A stretch of DNA of 64,000 nucleotides, taken from JAGXRK01 sp963804005. Its GTDB lineage: Bacteria > Bacteroidota > Ignavibacteria > Ignavibacteriales > Ignavibacteriaceae. Under the pieces are notes generated by a model. It was not told the origin of the DNA, searched no databases, and worked only from the letters and a program-made list of their open reading frames with translations. Below, in pieces: positions 44,480 through 52,623 of this stretch (its first letter is position 1; the number at the start of each line of letters is the position of its first letter). Where the stretch lies: assembly GCA_963804005.1 (NCBI GenBank), contig CAWDOP010000002.1, forward strand, positions 62,001 to 126,000, in the 5' to 3' direction. A program made the translations under genes and the position numbers.

Positions 44480-45175
44480 TTAATTTTTTAAATGATTAGC
44501 TATTGATTTAAATATTATTTGTCCATCAGTGTTATTTAATACAGGATTACAAACTCTTTCAGGATGCGGCATCATTCCAAGAATATTTCCTTCTTTATTT
44601 ATAATCCCAGCAATATTTTTTGTTGATCCGTTAGGATTAAACTCTTTGCTAACTTCACCAATTGAAGAAGAATACATGAAAACAATTTGATTGTTATCCT
44701 GAAGCATTTTCAAAGTATCTGCATCGCAAAAATAATTTCCTTCACCGTGAGCGATTGGAATCTTTAAACTTTTCTGTCCGTTAATTAGATTCGTAAAAAT
44801 TGTATTTCTGTTTTCAATTGAAAGATAAACATCTTTGCAGACAAATTGCAGTGATTTATTTCTGAACATTATTCCGGGTAAAAGTCCGGCTTCGAGCAAA
44901 ATCTGGAAACCATTGCAGATACCGATTACAATTCCGCCTTTACTTGCAAAGTCAATAACAGAATTCATAATAGGGGAGAATCTTGCAATTGCACCGCTTC
45001 TCAAATAATCGCCGTAGGAAAATCCACCCGGCAGAATAATTACATCTGATTCTTTAAGATCGGAATCTTTATGCCACAAAAAATTAACATCGTAACCAAG
45101 AACATTTCCCACGGAATAATAAGCATCGTGATCGCAGTTAGAACCGGGGAAAACAACCACTCCGAACCTTGGCAT
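44480..45175 (-). CDS. purQ: Phosphoribosylformylglycinamidine synthase subunit PurQ
   Basis: 231 residues, class I glutaminase. Nucleophile Cys in GIVIGICNGFQILLEAGLLP and the His-Glu pair in MMPHPERV near the C-terminus, with an intervening GEGNYF segment. It supplies ammonia to PurL for FGAM synthesis in de novo purine synthesis. Its start touches the purS stop (1-base overlap). purL is absent from the window. Confidence 0.95.
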   Translation of the reverse strand: MPRFGVVVFPGSNCDHDAYYSVGNVLGYDVNFLWHKDSDLKESDVIILPGGFSYGDYLRSGAIARFSPIMNSVIDFASKGGIVIGICNGFQILLEAGLLPGIMFRNKSLQFVCKDVYLSIENRNTIFTNLINGQKSLKIPIAHGEGNYFCDADTLKMLQDNNQIVFMYSSSIGEVSKEFNPNGSTKNIAGIINKEGNILGMMPHPERVCNPVLNNTDGQIIFKSIANHLKN

Positions 45176-45426
45176 TACTTAACCTCTTCGAGTGTAAACT
45201 CAAAATCTTCCATAATTGGATTTGTGAGCAGCTTTGAACAATATTCATTCACTTCTTTTTCTGCTGCTTTTCTGTCTTTAACATCAAGATCAAACTCAAT
45301 ATACTTTCCTATTCTTGTGTTTCTAATATTGCTCAATCCAAGATGTTCAGCACCTTTTTCAACGGCTTTACCCTGAGGATCAAGAATAGATGGTCTTCGC
45401 TTAATTAATACTTTTGCTTTATACAA
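45175..45426 (-). CDS. purS: Phosphoribosylformylglycinamidine synthase subunit PurS
   Basis: 83 residues, the small dimeric bridge between PurQ and PurL. Motifs KAKVLIKRRPSILDPQGKAV and NIRNTRIGKYIEFDLDV are typical. The stop overlaps the purQ start by one base and pssA lies 2 bases upstream, so all belong to one transcript. Confidence 0.93.
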   Translation of the reverse strand: MYKAKVLIKRRPSILDPQGKAVEKGAEHLGLSNIRNTRIGKYIEFDLDVKDRKAAEKEVNEYCSKLLTNPIMEDFEFTLEEVK

Positions 45427-45428
45427 TT

Positions 45429-46160
45429 TTAATCTCTGTTAATACTTTTTTTTATGTGTTTTAGATGAAGAAAAATGTGACGAAAAATACCAAATACAAT
45501 CATGAAAACAAAAGTGTAGAAGACACCTTCAATGCTGTAAAATAAAACTATAATCAATCCTGCCAAAATAAAAATATAAGTGAATGGTTTTTCTCTAATT
45601 GATCTTAGTGAAAATTTTGGAATCGAATCATACTTGACTCTGCTTACCATCAAAAAAGATAAAATAAGTGTCATTGGAATGATGATCTGCGAATGAAATT
45701 CTGAATAACCTTCACTATGAAAAGCAAGTATAAAACTTACTATTGTAATTGCTGCGGAGGGAATTGGTAAACCGGTGAAGAATGATTTTTCAAATCCAAC
45801 TAATTGAACATTAAATCTTGCAAGTCTGAATCCACCAGCTATCAATGGGAGTGAGGTTAAAATAATTCCAATTGTGTTTAACTGATAATAATAAGTTGAA
45901 TAAAGAAGAAAAGATGGAGCGGCACCAAAACTCACAATATCTGAAAGAGAATCAAGTTCAACTCCAAGTTCACTGCTTGAGTTTGTCAATCGTGCCATTG
46001 CACCATCAAGCGCATCAAATAAGGCGGCAATAAAAATCAGCCAGCAGGCATAAACGTAATTACCTTGACTTGCATTGATGATAGAAAAGAATCCGCAAAA
46101 CATATTCAGCGAAGTGAATAGGTTGGGAATAACGGAAGGTGTTATGCGAAGATGATTCAT
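45429..46160 (-). CDS. pssA: CDP-diacylglycerol-serine O-phosphatidyltransferase
   Basis: 243 residues with about 7 transmembrane helices. The CDP-alcohol phosphotransferase motif DG-X2-AR-X8-G-X3-D-X3-D is seen as DALDGAMARLTNSSSELGVE followed by LDSLSD. It makes phosphatidylserine, which Psd, encoded 6 bases upstream on the same strand, decarboxylates. Adjacent to purS (2-base gap). Confidence 0.93.
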   Translation of the reverse strand: MNHLRITPSVIPNLFTSLNMFCGFFSIINASQGNYVYACWLIFIAALFDALDGAMARLTNSSSELGVELDSLSDIVSFGAAPSFLLYSTYYYQLNTIGIILTSLPLIAGGFRLARFNVQLVGFEKSFFTGLPIPSAAITIVSFILAFHSEGYSEFHSQIIIPMTLILSFLMVSRVKYDSIPKFSLRSIREKPFTYIFILAGLIIVLFYSIEGVFYTFVFMIVFGIFRHIFLHLKHIKKSINRD

Positions 46161-46166
46161 CAGTTT

Positions 46167-46814
46167 TTAATTTACTTCAAAGAGAATGGTTTCACCGGCA
46201 GAAACTTTATCACCTTGTTTAACTTTAGGAGTCCAATTAATTGGAACAATTACATCAACCCGGCTTCCAAATTTAATCATTCCGAATCTTTCTCCCATTT
46301 TTACAGTGTCGCCTATAGATAAATCATAAACAATTCTTCTTGCAACAAAGCCAGCAACTTGAGTAAAAAGAACTTTTCCGTATTTGTTTGTAATTCCAAT
46401 TTCAGATCTTTCATTGACTTCAGAGGCTTTATCTTCAAACGCCGCTATGTATTCACCTTTATGATATTCAAGAAAATCAACTCTACCGTCAATTGGAATT
46501 CTGTTTACGTGAACATTTAATGGTGACATAAAAACAGATATCATTTTTGCTTTATCATTGAGGAACTTATTATCAACAATTTCTTTTATGAAAAGAACTT
46601 TTCCGTCCGCAGGAGAAACTACAACATCATCTCTGTCAGGTGCTTTTCTTTCTGGATCTCTAAAGAAATTTAATGTAAAAATTATTAGTAGAATGGCAAG
46701 CGTGATTAGTGAATATTTCACAAATCCGTTGTTAATTAAAATTCCTGCAGCAATAAGAATGAATGATATTATTGCAACGACGCCAATAGTCGAGTAACCG
46801 TATTTTGTAAGCAT
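46167..46814 (-). CDS. psd: Phosphatidylserine decarboxylase proenzyme (short form)
   Basis: 215 residues, the short archaeal/FCB type. N-terminal membrane helices (TIGVVAIISFILIAAGILI), catalytic region SPADGKVLFI and SVFMSPLNVHVNRIPIDGRV, and the autocleavage site GS in MIKFGSRVDVIVP, whose Ser becomes the pyruvoyl group. It makes phosphatidylethanolamine from the PssA product. It starts 1 base after the PurC-like gene ends. Confidence 0.93.
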   Translation of the reverse strand: MLTKYGYSTIGVVAIISFILIAAGILINNGFVKYSLITLAILLIIFTLNFFRDPERKAPDRDDVVVSPADGKVLFIKEIVDNKFLNDKAKMISVFMSPLNVHVNRIPIDGRVDFLEYHKGEYIAAFEDKASEVNERSEIGITNKYGKVLFTQVAGFVARRIVYDLSIGDTVKMGERFGMIKFGSRVDVIVPINWTPKVKQGDKVSAGETILFEVN

Positions 46815-46815
46815 T

Positions 46816-47493
46816 TTAAGAGCTTATTATTTTTGTAAGTTGATCTGTATAACCTTTAATATTTGCTGCTGTTGTGAGATTATAAGGATCTTTCCATTTT
46901 GAATCATTCTCAACAGGAAATGCTTTCAGACTTTCCGGAGAGAAATTTCCCGTCATATAAACTTTACCTTCAAACTTTCCAAATGTACAGGAAAGTTCTG
47001 CCAGAGTGTAATTTCTTCTTTCAAAAAAAGATTTAAGAACAGCATTAATCTTTGAGCATATTCTATTTATCATCTTCAAATCTTCCATACTGCAAAGATT
47101 GAATGTAATCAGATGACTCTCGCTTATTAAACTTTCTTTTAGTTCGCCATAGTGAAATTCAAAAACAGGTAATTCTAAAGGATTTCCTTCTTTCAGTGAG
47201 AAGATTTTTGCCGTTCTTTTATCAGCAGAATTCAGGATTTTAACACTGAAAGAGAATTTTTCATATTTCACAAATTTTAATGAGTGCTTTTCTTCTCTTT
47301 TTATAAAGGCAACCGGAATATGATATTCTTTTAAATAGTCGAAAAAGTAAGTGTAGATAGAAGCAACTTTTTGTCCTAAATCTTTTACTTTTGCTTTTTT
47401 TTGATTATTTATTTGAAAAATATCAGAAAATTCAAGTATTTGATAATTTGCCCCGTCAAAAGGTATGTCTTTTTTTAGATTTGTTTCGATCAT
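46816..47493 (-). CDS. Divergent PurC (SAICAR synthetase)-like protein, active-site motifs degraded
   Basis: 225 residues, the size of PurC. The second half keeps the fold pattern: LISESHLITFNLCSMEDLKM then INAVLKSFFERRNYTLAELS. Key motifs are altered. The DFKLEFG-type motif reads ELSCTFG, DExSPDxxR reads GNFSPESLKAF, and the KNDxxxDP metal/substrate loop and the AGSxxxR loop cannot be found. A complete PurC is encoded at 54748. This one heads a unit with psd, pssA, purS and purQ, with a 1-base gap to psd. It may be a regulatory or structural relative, or have another substrate. Homology is inferred from pattern alone. Confidence 0.6.
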   Translation of the reverse strand: MIETNLKKDIPFDGANYQILEFSDIFQINNQKKAKVKDLGQKVASIYTYFFDYLKEYHIPVAFIKREEKHSLKFVKYEKFSFSVKILNSADKRTAKIFSLKEGNPLELPVFEFHYGELKESLISESHLITFNLCSMEDLKMINRICSKINAVLKSFFERRNYTLAELSCTFGKFEGKVYMTGNFSPESLKAFPVENDSKWKDPYNLTTAANIKGYTDQLTKIISS

Positions 47494-47578
47494 AATTCGT
47501 CTTATTAATGTTAAAAATCAATTAAAATTTAACGAAATCAAATTAGGGATAATCGATGTATAAAGTCAAATAAAGTAT

Positions 47579-47586
47579 TATATTTG
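47579..47586 (+). promoter_or_regulatory. -7 element upstream of ybaB
   Basis: TATATTTG is a perfect TAnnTTTG. A -33 TTTG is not convincing. Transcription would start near 47593, so the in-frame TTG at 47584 cannot be the ybaB start. Confidence 0.45.
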
Positions 47587-47640
47587 AAGGCAAAATCGAC
47601 AATTAAACAAAATTCTGACAAAATTAAGGAGATTTTAGTG

Positions 47641-47967
47641 ATGAAGGGTGGAATGCAGGGAATGCTTAAACAAGTACAGAAAATGCAGGCTGAGATGCAA
47701 AGAGTTCAAAGTGAATTAGTAAATAAAACCGTTAGTGAAGATGCAGGCGGCGGGATGATAAAAGCTACTGCTAACGGAAATAGAGAAATTATTTCTGTCG
47801 AAATTGATCCTCAGGTTATTAATTCTGAAGAAAAAGAAATTCTGGAGGATTTGGTTGTTGCCGCAGTGAATAAAGCTTTAGGATCGGCAGCTAAACTTGC
47901 TGAAGAAGAAATGGCTAAAGTTACCAAAGGTATGATTCCTCCGGGAATGAATATTCCGGGACTTTAA
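47641..47967 (+). CDS. ybaB: YbaB/EbfC nucleoid-associated protein
   Basis: About 108 residues. AAGGAG at 47626-47631 fixes the start at ATG 47641, or the GTG one codon before it. Typical content: GMLKQVQKMQAEMQRVQSEL (helix), then GGGMIKATANGNREIISVEI and EEKEILEDLVVAAVNKAL. A dimeric DNA-binding protein nearly always next to recR, as here (recR begins 1 base after the stop). Confidence 0.93.
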   Translation: MKGGMQGMLKQVQKMQAEMQRVQSELVNKTVSEDAGGGMIKATANGNREIISVEIDPQVINSEEKEILEDLVVAAVNKALGSAAKLAEEEMAKVTKGMIPPGMNIPGL

Positions 47968-47968
47968 A

Positions 47969-48565
47969 TTGTTAATCGCAGAACCATTGCATATTGCAAT
48001 TGAAGAGTTGAGTAAGCTTCCGGGCATTGGGAAAAAAACTGCTCAGCGTCTTGCACTTCATATTCTAAAAAGTTCACCTGAAAATGTTGAGAATCTCATT
48101 AACGCAGTTCAGGATTTGAAAACTAAAATTCACTTTTGTAAAAGATGCTTTAATATATCTGTGGAAGACCTCTGTAGAATATGTCAAAGTTCTAAAAGAG
48201 ATTCCAGCATAATTTGTGTTGTTGAAGAAGCAAGCGATGTTATTGCTGTTGAAAAATCCCACGAGTATACGGGTCTGTATCATGTTCTTGGTGGAGTTTT
48301 ATCGCCATTATCAGGAATTAGTCCCGATGAACTTAAAATAAAAGAACTGATGAAAAGATTTGAGAATGAAGAGATTAAGGAAATAATCCTAGCATTAAAT
48401 CCTGATACAGAAGGTGAAACCACATCACTTTATTTAGCAAAATTATTAAAACCTCTCGGCATTAAAGTAACAAGAATTGCCAGAGGTCTTCCAGTTGGCG
48501 GTGATCTTGAATTTGCCGATGAAGCTACAATCGGCAGAGCTATGCTGAACAGGATTGATTTATGA
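47969..48565 (+). CDS. recR: Recombination protein RecR
   Basis: 198 residues, standard length. Helix-hairpin-helix IEELSKLPGIGKKTAQRLAL (residues 11-30), a four-Cys zinc finger (CKRCFNISVEDLCRIC, about 56-71), and a Toprim domain (CVVEEASDVIAVEKS then YHVLGGVLSPLSG). Start TTG at 47969. Acts with RecO in RecA loading at gaps. Overlaps the following methyltransferase gene by 4 bases. Confidence 0.95.
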   Translation: MLIAEPLHIAIEELSKLPGIGKKTAQRLALHILKSSPENVENLINAVQDLKTKIHFCKRCFNISVEDLCRICQSSKRDSSIICVVEEASDVIAVEKSHEYTGLYHVLGGVLSPLSGISPDELKIKELMKRFENEEIKEIILALNPDTEGETTSLYLAKLLKPLGIKVTRIARGLPVGGDLEFADEATIGRAMLNRIDL

Positions 48566-49299
48566 CATCCGAATGGTTCAAAGATTGGTTTGGAACAAAA
48601 GAATATTTGAATGTATATCGACATCGAAATGAATCTGATGCTGAAGATTTAATAAATCTGATAATAAATAATATTCCACTTCCAAAATCTTCAGAAGTAT
48701 TGGATTTGGCTTGCGGAACAGGAAGACATTGCATACTACTTGCTAAGAAAGGGTTCAAAGTTTCGGCAGTTGATCTAAGTAAGAATATGCTTTCCGAAGC
48801 CCGCAATACAGCAGAAAAAGAAAACCTAAAAATAGATTTTATTCAGTCTGATCTCAGAAATTTTACTCATTCAGGCAGGTTTGATCTCATCGTAAATCTG
48901 TTTACAAGTTTTGGTTACTTTGAAAATGATAAAGAAAATTTTCAGATATTCAGAACTGCTTATGAACACCTTAAAAGTGGTGGATATTTTGTAATAGATT
49001 TTTTCAACAAGTATTATGTCGAACAAAATTTAATTGAGGAATCCCATGATGAAATTGAGAATGGTGAGATCATTCAGAAACGCAAAATTGATGGATTAAG
49101 AGTTGTTAAAGAAATTTCAATTAAACAGAATGGTTTTTCAAAAAATTATTATGAGTCTGTAAGAATGTATAGCAAAGATGAACTGATTGATGAGTTGACT
49201 AAAATTGGATTTGCAATTGAAAAAACATTTGGTGATTTTTTTGGAAATAAGTTCAATCAAATTTCCTCACCGAGGATAATCATCATTGCAAAAAAATGA
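48562..49299 (+). CDS. Class I SAM-dependent methyltransferase
   Basis: 245 residues. Motif I VLDLACGTGRHCILLAKKGF (about residues 47-66) binds SAM; motif II VSAVDLSKNMLSEA and the acidic loop FIQSDLRNF follow. Acceptor not identifiable. It overlaps recR by ATGA and the next lipoprotein gene by 4 bases, so it is in the ybaB-recR unit. Confidence 0.85.
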   Translation: MTSEWFKDWFGTKEYLNVYRHRNESDAEDLINLIINNIPLPKSSEVLDLACGTGRHCILLAKKGFKVSAVDLSKNMLSEARNTAEKENLKIDFIQSDLRNFTHSGRFDLIVNLFTSFGYFENDKENFQIFRTAYEHLKSGGYFVIDFFNKYYVEQNLIEESHDEIENGEIIQKRKIDGLRVVKEISIKQNGFSKNYYESVRMYSKDELIDELTKIGFAIEKTFGDFFGNKFNQISSPRIIIIAKK

Positions 49300-49871
49300 A
49301 ATTTAAATTTCTCATATTGTTTTTAATCCTCCTTTTATCAGCTTGCGACCTTTTTGTTACCAGAGAAGCAGAAATACCTGATCAGGGAAGATCTAATTTC
49401 CAGCTGGCAACTGAACCTGAAATAGTTATGTCAAATCTCATAAACTCTTTTGCAGATAAGAATGTTCAAAACTATCTGGCTTGTTTTGTCGACTCTGCTT
49501 TCTCATCACGAAGATTCTTGTTTCAACCTTCTAGTGAAGCTGTTTCTCAATATCAATTTCTTGATGAAGGGTGGGATTTAGCTGATGAACAAAGATATTT
49601 CAGCAGTGTTATTGCAAGTGTTGAAAAAGATTTTCCGCTGACTTTATTGTTAAATGACTCATCTTTAACAAGAAGCGGTGATACAGTTCTCTATTCTGCT
49701 TCATATTTTATTAACATTCCATTAAGTGAACCGGAATCCTCAAGCTACCAGGGTAATTTACGGTTTACTTTAGTAAATGATGATCGTTCAGTATGGGTTA
49801 TTTACTATTGGCAGGATATTAAATTACCTGATTCACCAAGCTGGAGTGAATTAAAAGGAAAATATTATTAA
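49296..49871 (+). CDS. Lipoprotein of unknown function
   Basis: 191 residues with a lipoprotein signal (LILFLILLLSAC, Cys17). The mature domain (EPEIVMSNLINSFADKNVQN then VDSAFSSRRFLFQPS) is an alpha-plus-beta, SnoaL/NTF2-like pattern often seen in FCB lipoproteins. It overlaps the methyltransferase by 4 bases and is followed at once by a second lipoprotein gene of similar design; both could sit on the same membrane surface. Confidence 0.7.
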   Translation: MKFKFLILFLILLLSACDLFVTREAEIPDQGRSNFQLATEPEIVMSNLINSFADKNVQNYLACFVDSAFSSRRFLFQPSSEAVSQYQFLDEGWDLADEQRYFSSVIASVEKDFPLTLLLNDSSLTRSGDTVLYSASYFINIPLSEPESSSYQGNLRFTLVNDDRSVWVIYYWQDIKLPDSPSWSELKGKYY

Positions 49872-50376
49872 AATTTTATTATACATAAGTATAACATCCT
49901 TTTTGCTTGTAATTGGATGCACAAATCCATTTGCTCCTGCATTTGATGAATCCGCATCTGATATAAGACCACCAATATCTGATTTGAAAGCTATTCCAGG
50001 TGTTTTTCAAAATTTTCAGTACTCATACACCTTTAAGGATACAACAATTTACGGCGAACTTCTGAGTAATGATTTTATTTTTACTTATCGCGACTACGAC
50101 CAGGGATTTGATGTAAGCTGGGGCAGAGATGAAGAGATGAGAACCACTTATGGTCTATTTGAAAATTCACAACGATTGGATTTGATATGGAATAATATTG
50201 TTTTATTCACAGAAGATTCTACTAGTGCAAATGTTGTAAGAAGTTTTAATCTAACCATAACTTTTAATCCAACTGATGTTGTCCGTGTAGATGGAAGAGT
50301 TAATCTGTCGCTTAGAAAAAATTCTCAAACTGAAAAGTGGCAAATAACAAGATGGATAGATGAATCGAATTTTTAG
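49867..50376 (+). CDS. Lipoprotein of unknown function, apparent ATT start
   Basis: About 169 residues. The signal peptide KILLYISITSFLLVIGC is only in frame if translation begins at ATT 49867 (or 49864). The frame has a stop at 49852 and no ATG, GTG or TTG before the lipobox. A TTG at 49903 would cut the signal to six residues. AAAAGGAA lies 6 bases before the ATT, and the start overlaps the previous stop as ATTAA. The mature part is beta-rich (LISGFDVSWGRDEEMR-like, Asp/Asn-rich) with no motif recognised. ATT starts are known for infC and a few genes; a sequencing change of ATG to ATT is the alternative. Confidence 0.6.
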   Translation: MKILLYISITSFLLVIGCTNPFAPAFDESASDIRPPISDLKAIPGVFQNFQYSYTFKDTTIYGELLSNDFIFTYRDYDQGFDVSWGRDEEMRTTYGLFENSQRLDLIWNNIVLFTEDSTSANVVRSFNLTITFNPTDVVRVDGRVNLSLRKNSQTEKWQITRWIDESNF

Positions 50377-50458
50377 TAAATTGAATTATAAATTTTTAAT
50401 CGAGCTAACTGTTTTTATCTTAGTTTAAGTTATTCAATAATATAGTTTTAAGACTTCT

Positions 50459-51328
50459 ATGATCCTGTTCTTTATTAAAGAATCATTAAGATTATTTTCA
50501 AGAGCCAAACTCTCTTCATTTCTTACGTTTGTCTCAACAACAATAGCAGTAGCGTTGATTGTAATATCATTCTTTCTGCATCAATCTTCCGAAAAACTTG
50601 AAAACTATCTGAAAGGAAATATTAGCATAAGTGTTTTTCTTACAGGTTCAGCTGAAAAGAGCAATGTTAAAAATTTGGAAAAAGAAATTCTTCAAACCGG
50701 ATTTATTGCACAAGCTGAATACATCAGTAAAGAAGAGGCAGTCGAAATTTTCATTAGAGAAACTGGTGAAGATTTCAGAAAAATTCTTGATTACAATCCG
50801 CTTCCGGCATCTTTCAATCTAAAATTAAAAAGTGAATATGCAGACCAGGACTCAGTAAAACAGATTATCAACACATTAACATCATTTCCCTGGATTGAAG
50901 AAGTTGTCCGTCGCGATGATTTTATCCAAAAACTACTTTCATATATCAAAGAATTTAGATTATATGTGGTTGCTTTAACAATAATAATTCTCCTTGTTTC
51001 TTTATATCTTGTTTATAGTACTGTTAGACTTATAATAAATTCCAGAACAGAAGAATTTGAAACTATGAAACTTGTGGGAGCAAAGCTTTCTACAATCAAA
51101 ATGCCCATAATCATAAATGGATTGTTGATCGGATTATTTTCTGCAATGGCTGCAGGCATTTTGTTTTATTTGATAATTTCTTACGCTGGTAATTATATTT
51201 CAATATTAATAGTGATAGACTTTGATAGGGTTCAGTATCTTTTGGTTATATTATTTAGCGGACCATTGTTATCACTGGTTGTAACAATATTTTCTCTTAG
51301 AAAAGTTACTTTAAAAGTAACTTCATAA
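50459..51328 (+). CDS. ftsX: Cell division protein FtsX
   Basis: 289 residues: N-terminal helix (RLFSRAKLSSFLTFVSTTIA), a periplasmic domain (about 45-165) and three further helices (VALTIIILLVSLYLVYSTVR, then LIGLFSAMAAGILFYLI, then LLVILFSGPLLSLVVTI), the FtsX pattern. It partners the ATPase FtsE to control peptidoglycan hydrolases at the septum. ftsE is not adjacent. A lone gene between the lipoproteins and the epimerase. Confidence 0.88.
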   Translation: MILFFIKESLRLFSRAKLSSFLTFVSTTIAVALIVISFFLHQSSEKLENYLKGNISISVFLTGSAEKSNVKNLEKEILQTGFIAQAEYISKEEAVEIFIRETGEDFRKILDYNPLPASFNLKLKSEYADQDSVKQIINTLTSFPWIEEVVRRDDFIQKLLSYIKEFRLYVVALTIIILLVSLYLVYSTVRLIINSRTEEFETMKLVGAKLSTIKMPIIINGLLIGLFSAMAAGILFYLIISYAGNYISILIVIDFDRVQYLLVILFSGPLLSLVVTIFSLRKVTLKVTS

Positions 51329-51466
51329 TTTAACTCTTAACTTTATGGATATTCAGAAGATCTTTCCGGGTCAAGATTCTGGGATATTTGTATGTCACTA
51401 ATGTTGATTGTTTCTGAGCGGAAAATATATCTTCATTTAAGTTTGAAAAATCGAAAGAAAAAATAA

Positions 51467-52411
51467 TTGAATAAAAAGATTGCAGTAGTAACTGGTGGAG
51501 CCGGATTTTTAGGCTCACATTTATGTGACAGACTTTTAAAAGAGGGAATGAAAGTCATCTGTATAGATAATTTATTAACCGGTAACACAGATAATATTTC
51601 CCATTTATTTGGCAATGAAAATTTTTCGTTTATCAAGCACGATGTAACAAATTATATATTTGTACCTGGAAAGGTTGATTACATATTACATTTTGCCTCA
51701 CCTGCAAGTCCAATTGATTATTTAAAATTACCAATCCAGACTTTAAAGGTCGGGTCACTTGGTACTCATAAAGTTCTTGGATTAGCAAAAGAAAAAAAAG
51801 CAAGATTCTTGCTGGCATCAACTTCAGAAGTTTATGGTGACCCGAATGTTCACCCACAACCAGAAGATTATTGGGGGAATGTTAATCCAATTGGTCCGAG
51901 AGGAGTTTATGATGAAGCAAAGCGATTTGCAGAAGCTTTAACAATGGCATATTATCGTTATCACGGATTAGATACGCGAATAGTAAGAATATTCAATACA
52001 TTTGGTCCAAGAATGAGATTAAATGACGGCAGGGCATTACCGGCTTTCATAGCACAAGCATTGACAGGTAAAGATATTACCATATTTGGTGATGGAATGC
52101 AGACAAGAAGTTTTTGTTTTGTTTCAGATCAGGTTGAAGGAATATTTAAATTATTAATGTCTGATGAAGTTGAACCTGTGAATATTGGTAATCCTGAAGA
52201 GATTACAATTAAGGATTTTGCAGAAGAGATAATAAAACTTACCGGTTCAAAAAGTAAAATTGTTTATAAAGAATTACCAATTGATGATCCGAAAGTAAGG
52301 CAACCTGACATAAGCAAAGCAAAAAAGATTTTGAAATGGCAGCCGATAATCAAAAGAAATGAAGGATTGAAGATGGCGATTGAATATTTTAAAAACCTTA
52401 ACGTGCTTTAA
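51467..52411 (+). CDS. NAD-dependent sugar epimerase, UDP-glucuronate decarboxylase-like
   Basis: 314 residues, extended SDR. NAD motif VTGGAGFLGSHLCDRLLKEG (8-27), LHFASPASPIDY (66-77), STSEVYGDP (115-123) and the catalytic YDEAK (145-149) followed by RIFNTFGPRMRLNDGRALPA, which is the UXS signature. It would turn UDP-glucuronate into UDP-xylose for surface glycans. Start TTG, with an A-rich leader and no strong ribosome site. No glycosyltransferases are next to it. Confidence 0.88.
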   Translation: MNKKIAVVTGGAGFLGSHLCDRLLKEGMKVICIDNLLTGNTDNISHLFGNENFSFIKHDVTNYIFVPGKVDYILHFASPASPIDYLKLPIQTLKVGSLGTHKVLGLAKEKKARFLLASTSEVYGDPNVHPQPEDYWGNVNPIGPRGVYDEAKRFAEALTMAYYRYHGLDTRIVRIFNTFGPRMRLNDGRALPAFIAQALTGKDITIFGDGMQTRSFCFVSDQVEGIFKLLMSDEVEPVNIGNPEEITIKDFAEEIIKLTGSKSKIVYKELPIDDPKVRQPDISKAKKILKWQPIIKRNEGLKMAIEYFKNLNVL

Positions 52412-52444
52412 TAATTCTTCTAAGATGAAATTCAGGTTTGTTTA

Positions 52445-52582
52445 TACAAAGATTTTGATTTCAAGATGAATTTTAAGGCTAATAATCTTGGTTAAATTCC
52501 GGTTGATAATCTAAGGTTAGATTTTTATATAAATGAAGGTGAAACCAAAACAGTTACTCAAAAATTAGCTAAAGTCAAATAA
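52445..52582 (+). pseudogene. Possible remnant of a small protein-coding sequence
   Basis: One frame reads YKDFDFKMNFKANNLG, stop (TAA 52493-52495), then IPVDNLRLDFYINEGETKTV and a natural-looking C-terminus (QKLAKVK, stop at 52580). The segment after the stop looks coding. A single base change would restore the frame. The stretch may be a decayed gene or the result of chance; the rest of the gap 52412-52623 has nothing else I can support. Confidence 0.25.
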
Positions 52583-52623
52583 TTGTAAAGCATCTTTTAT
52601 CCGGAATTAATTCAGGAATATTT

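Noticed and set aside
52412..52623. glmS ribozyme before glmS
   Set aside because: The conserved ribozyme core is not recognisable, and the gap is partly a coding remnant.
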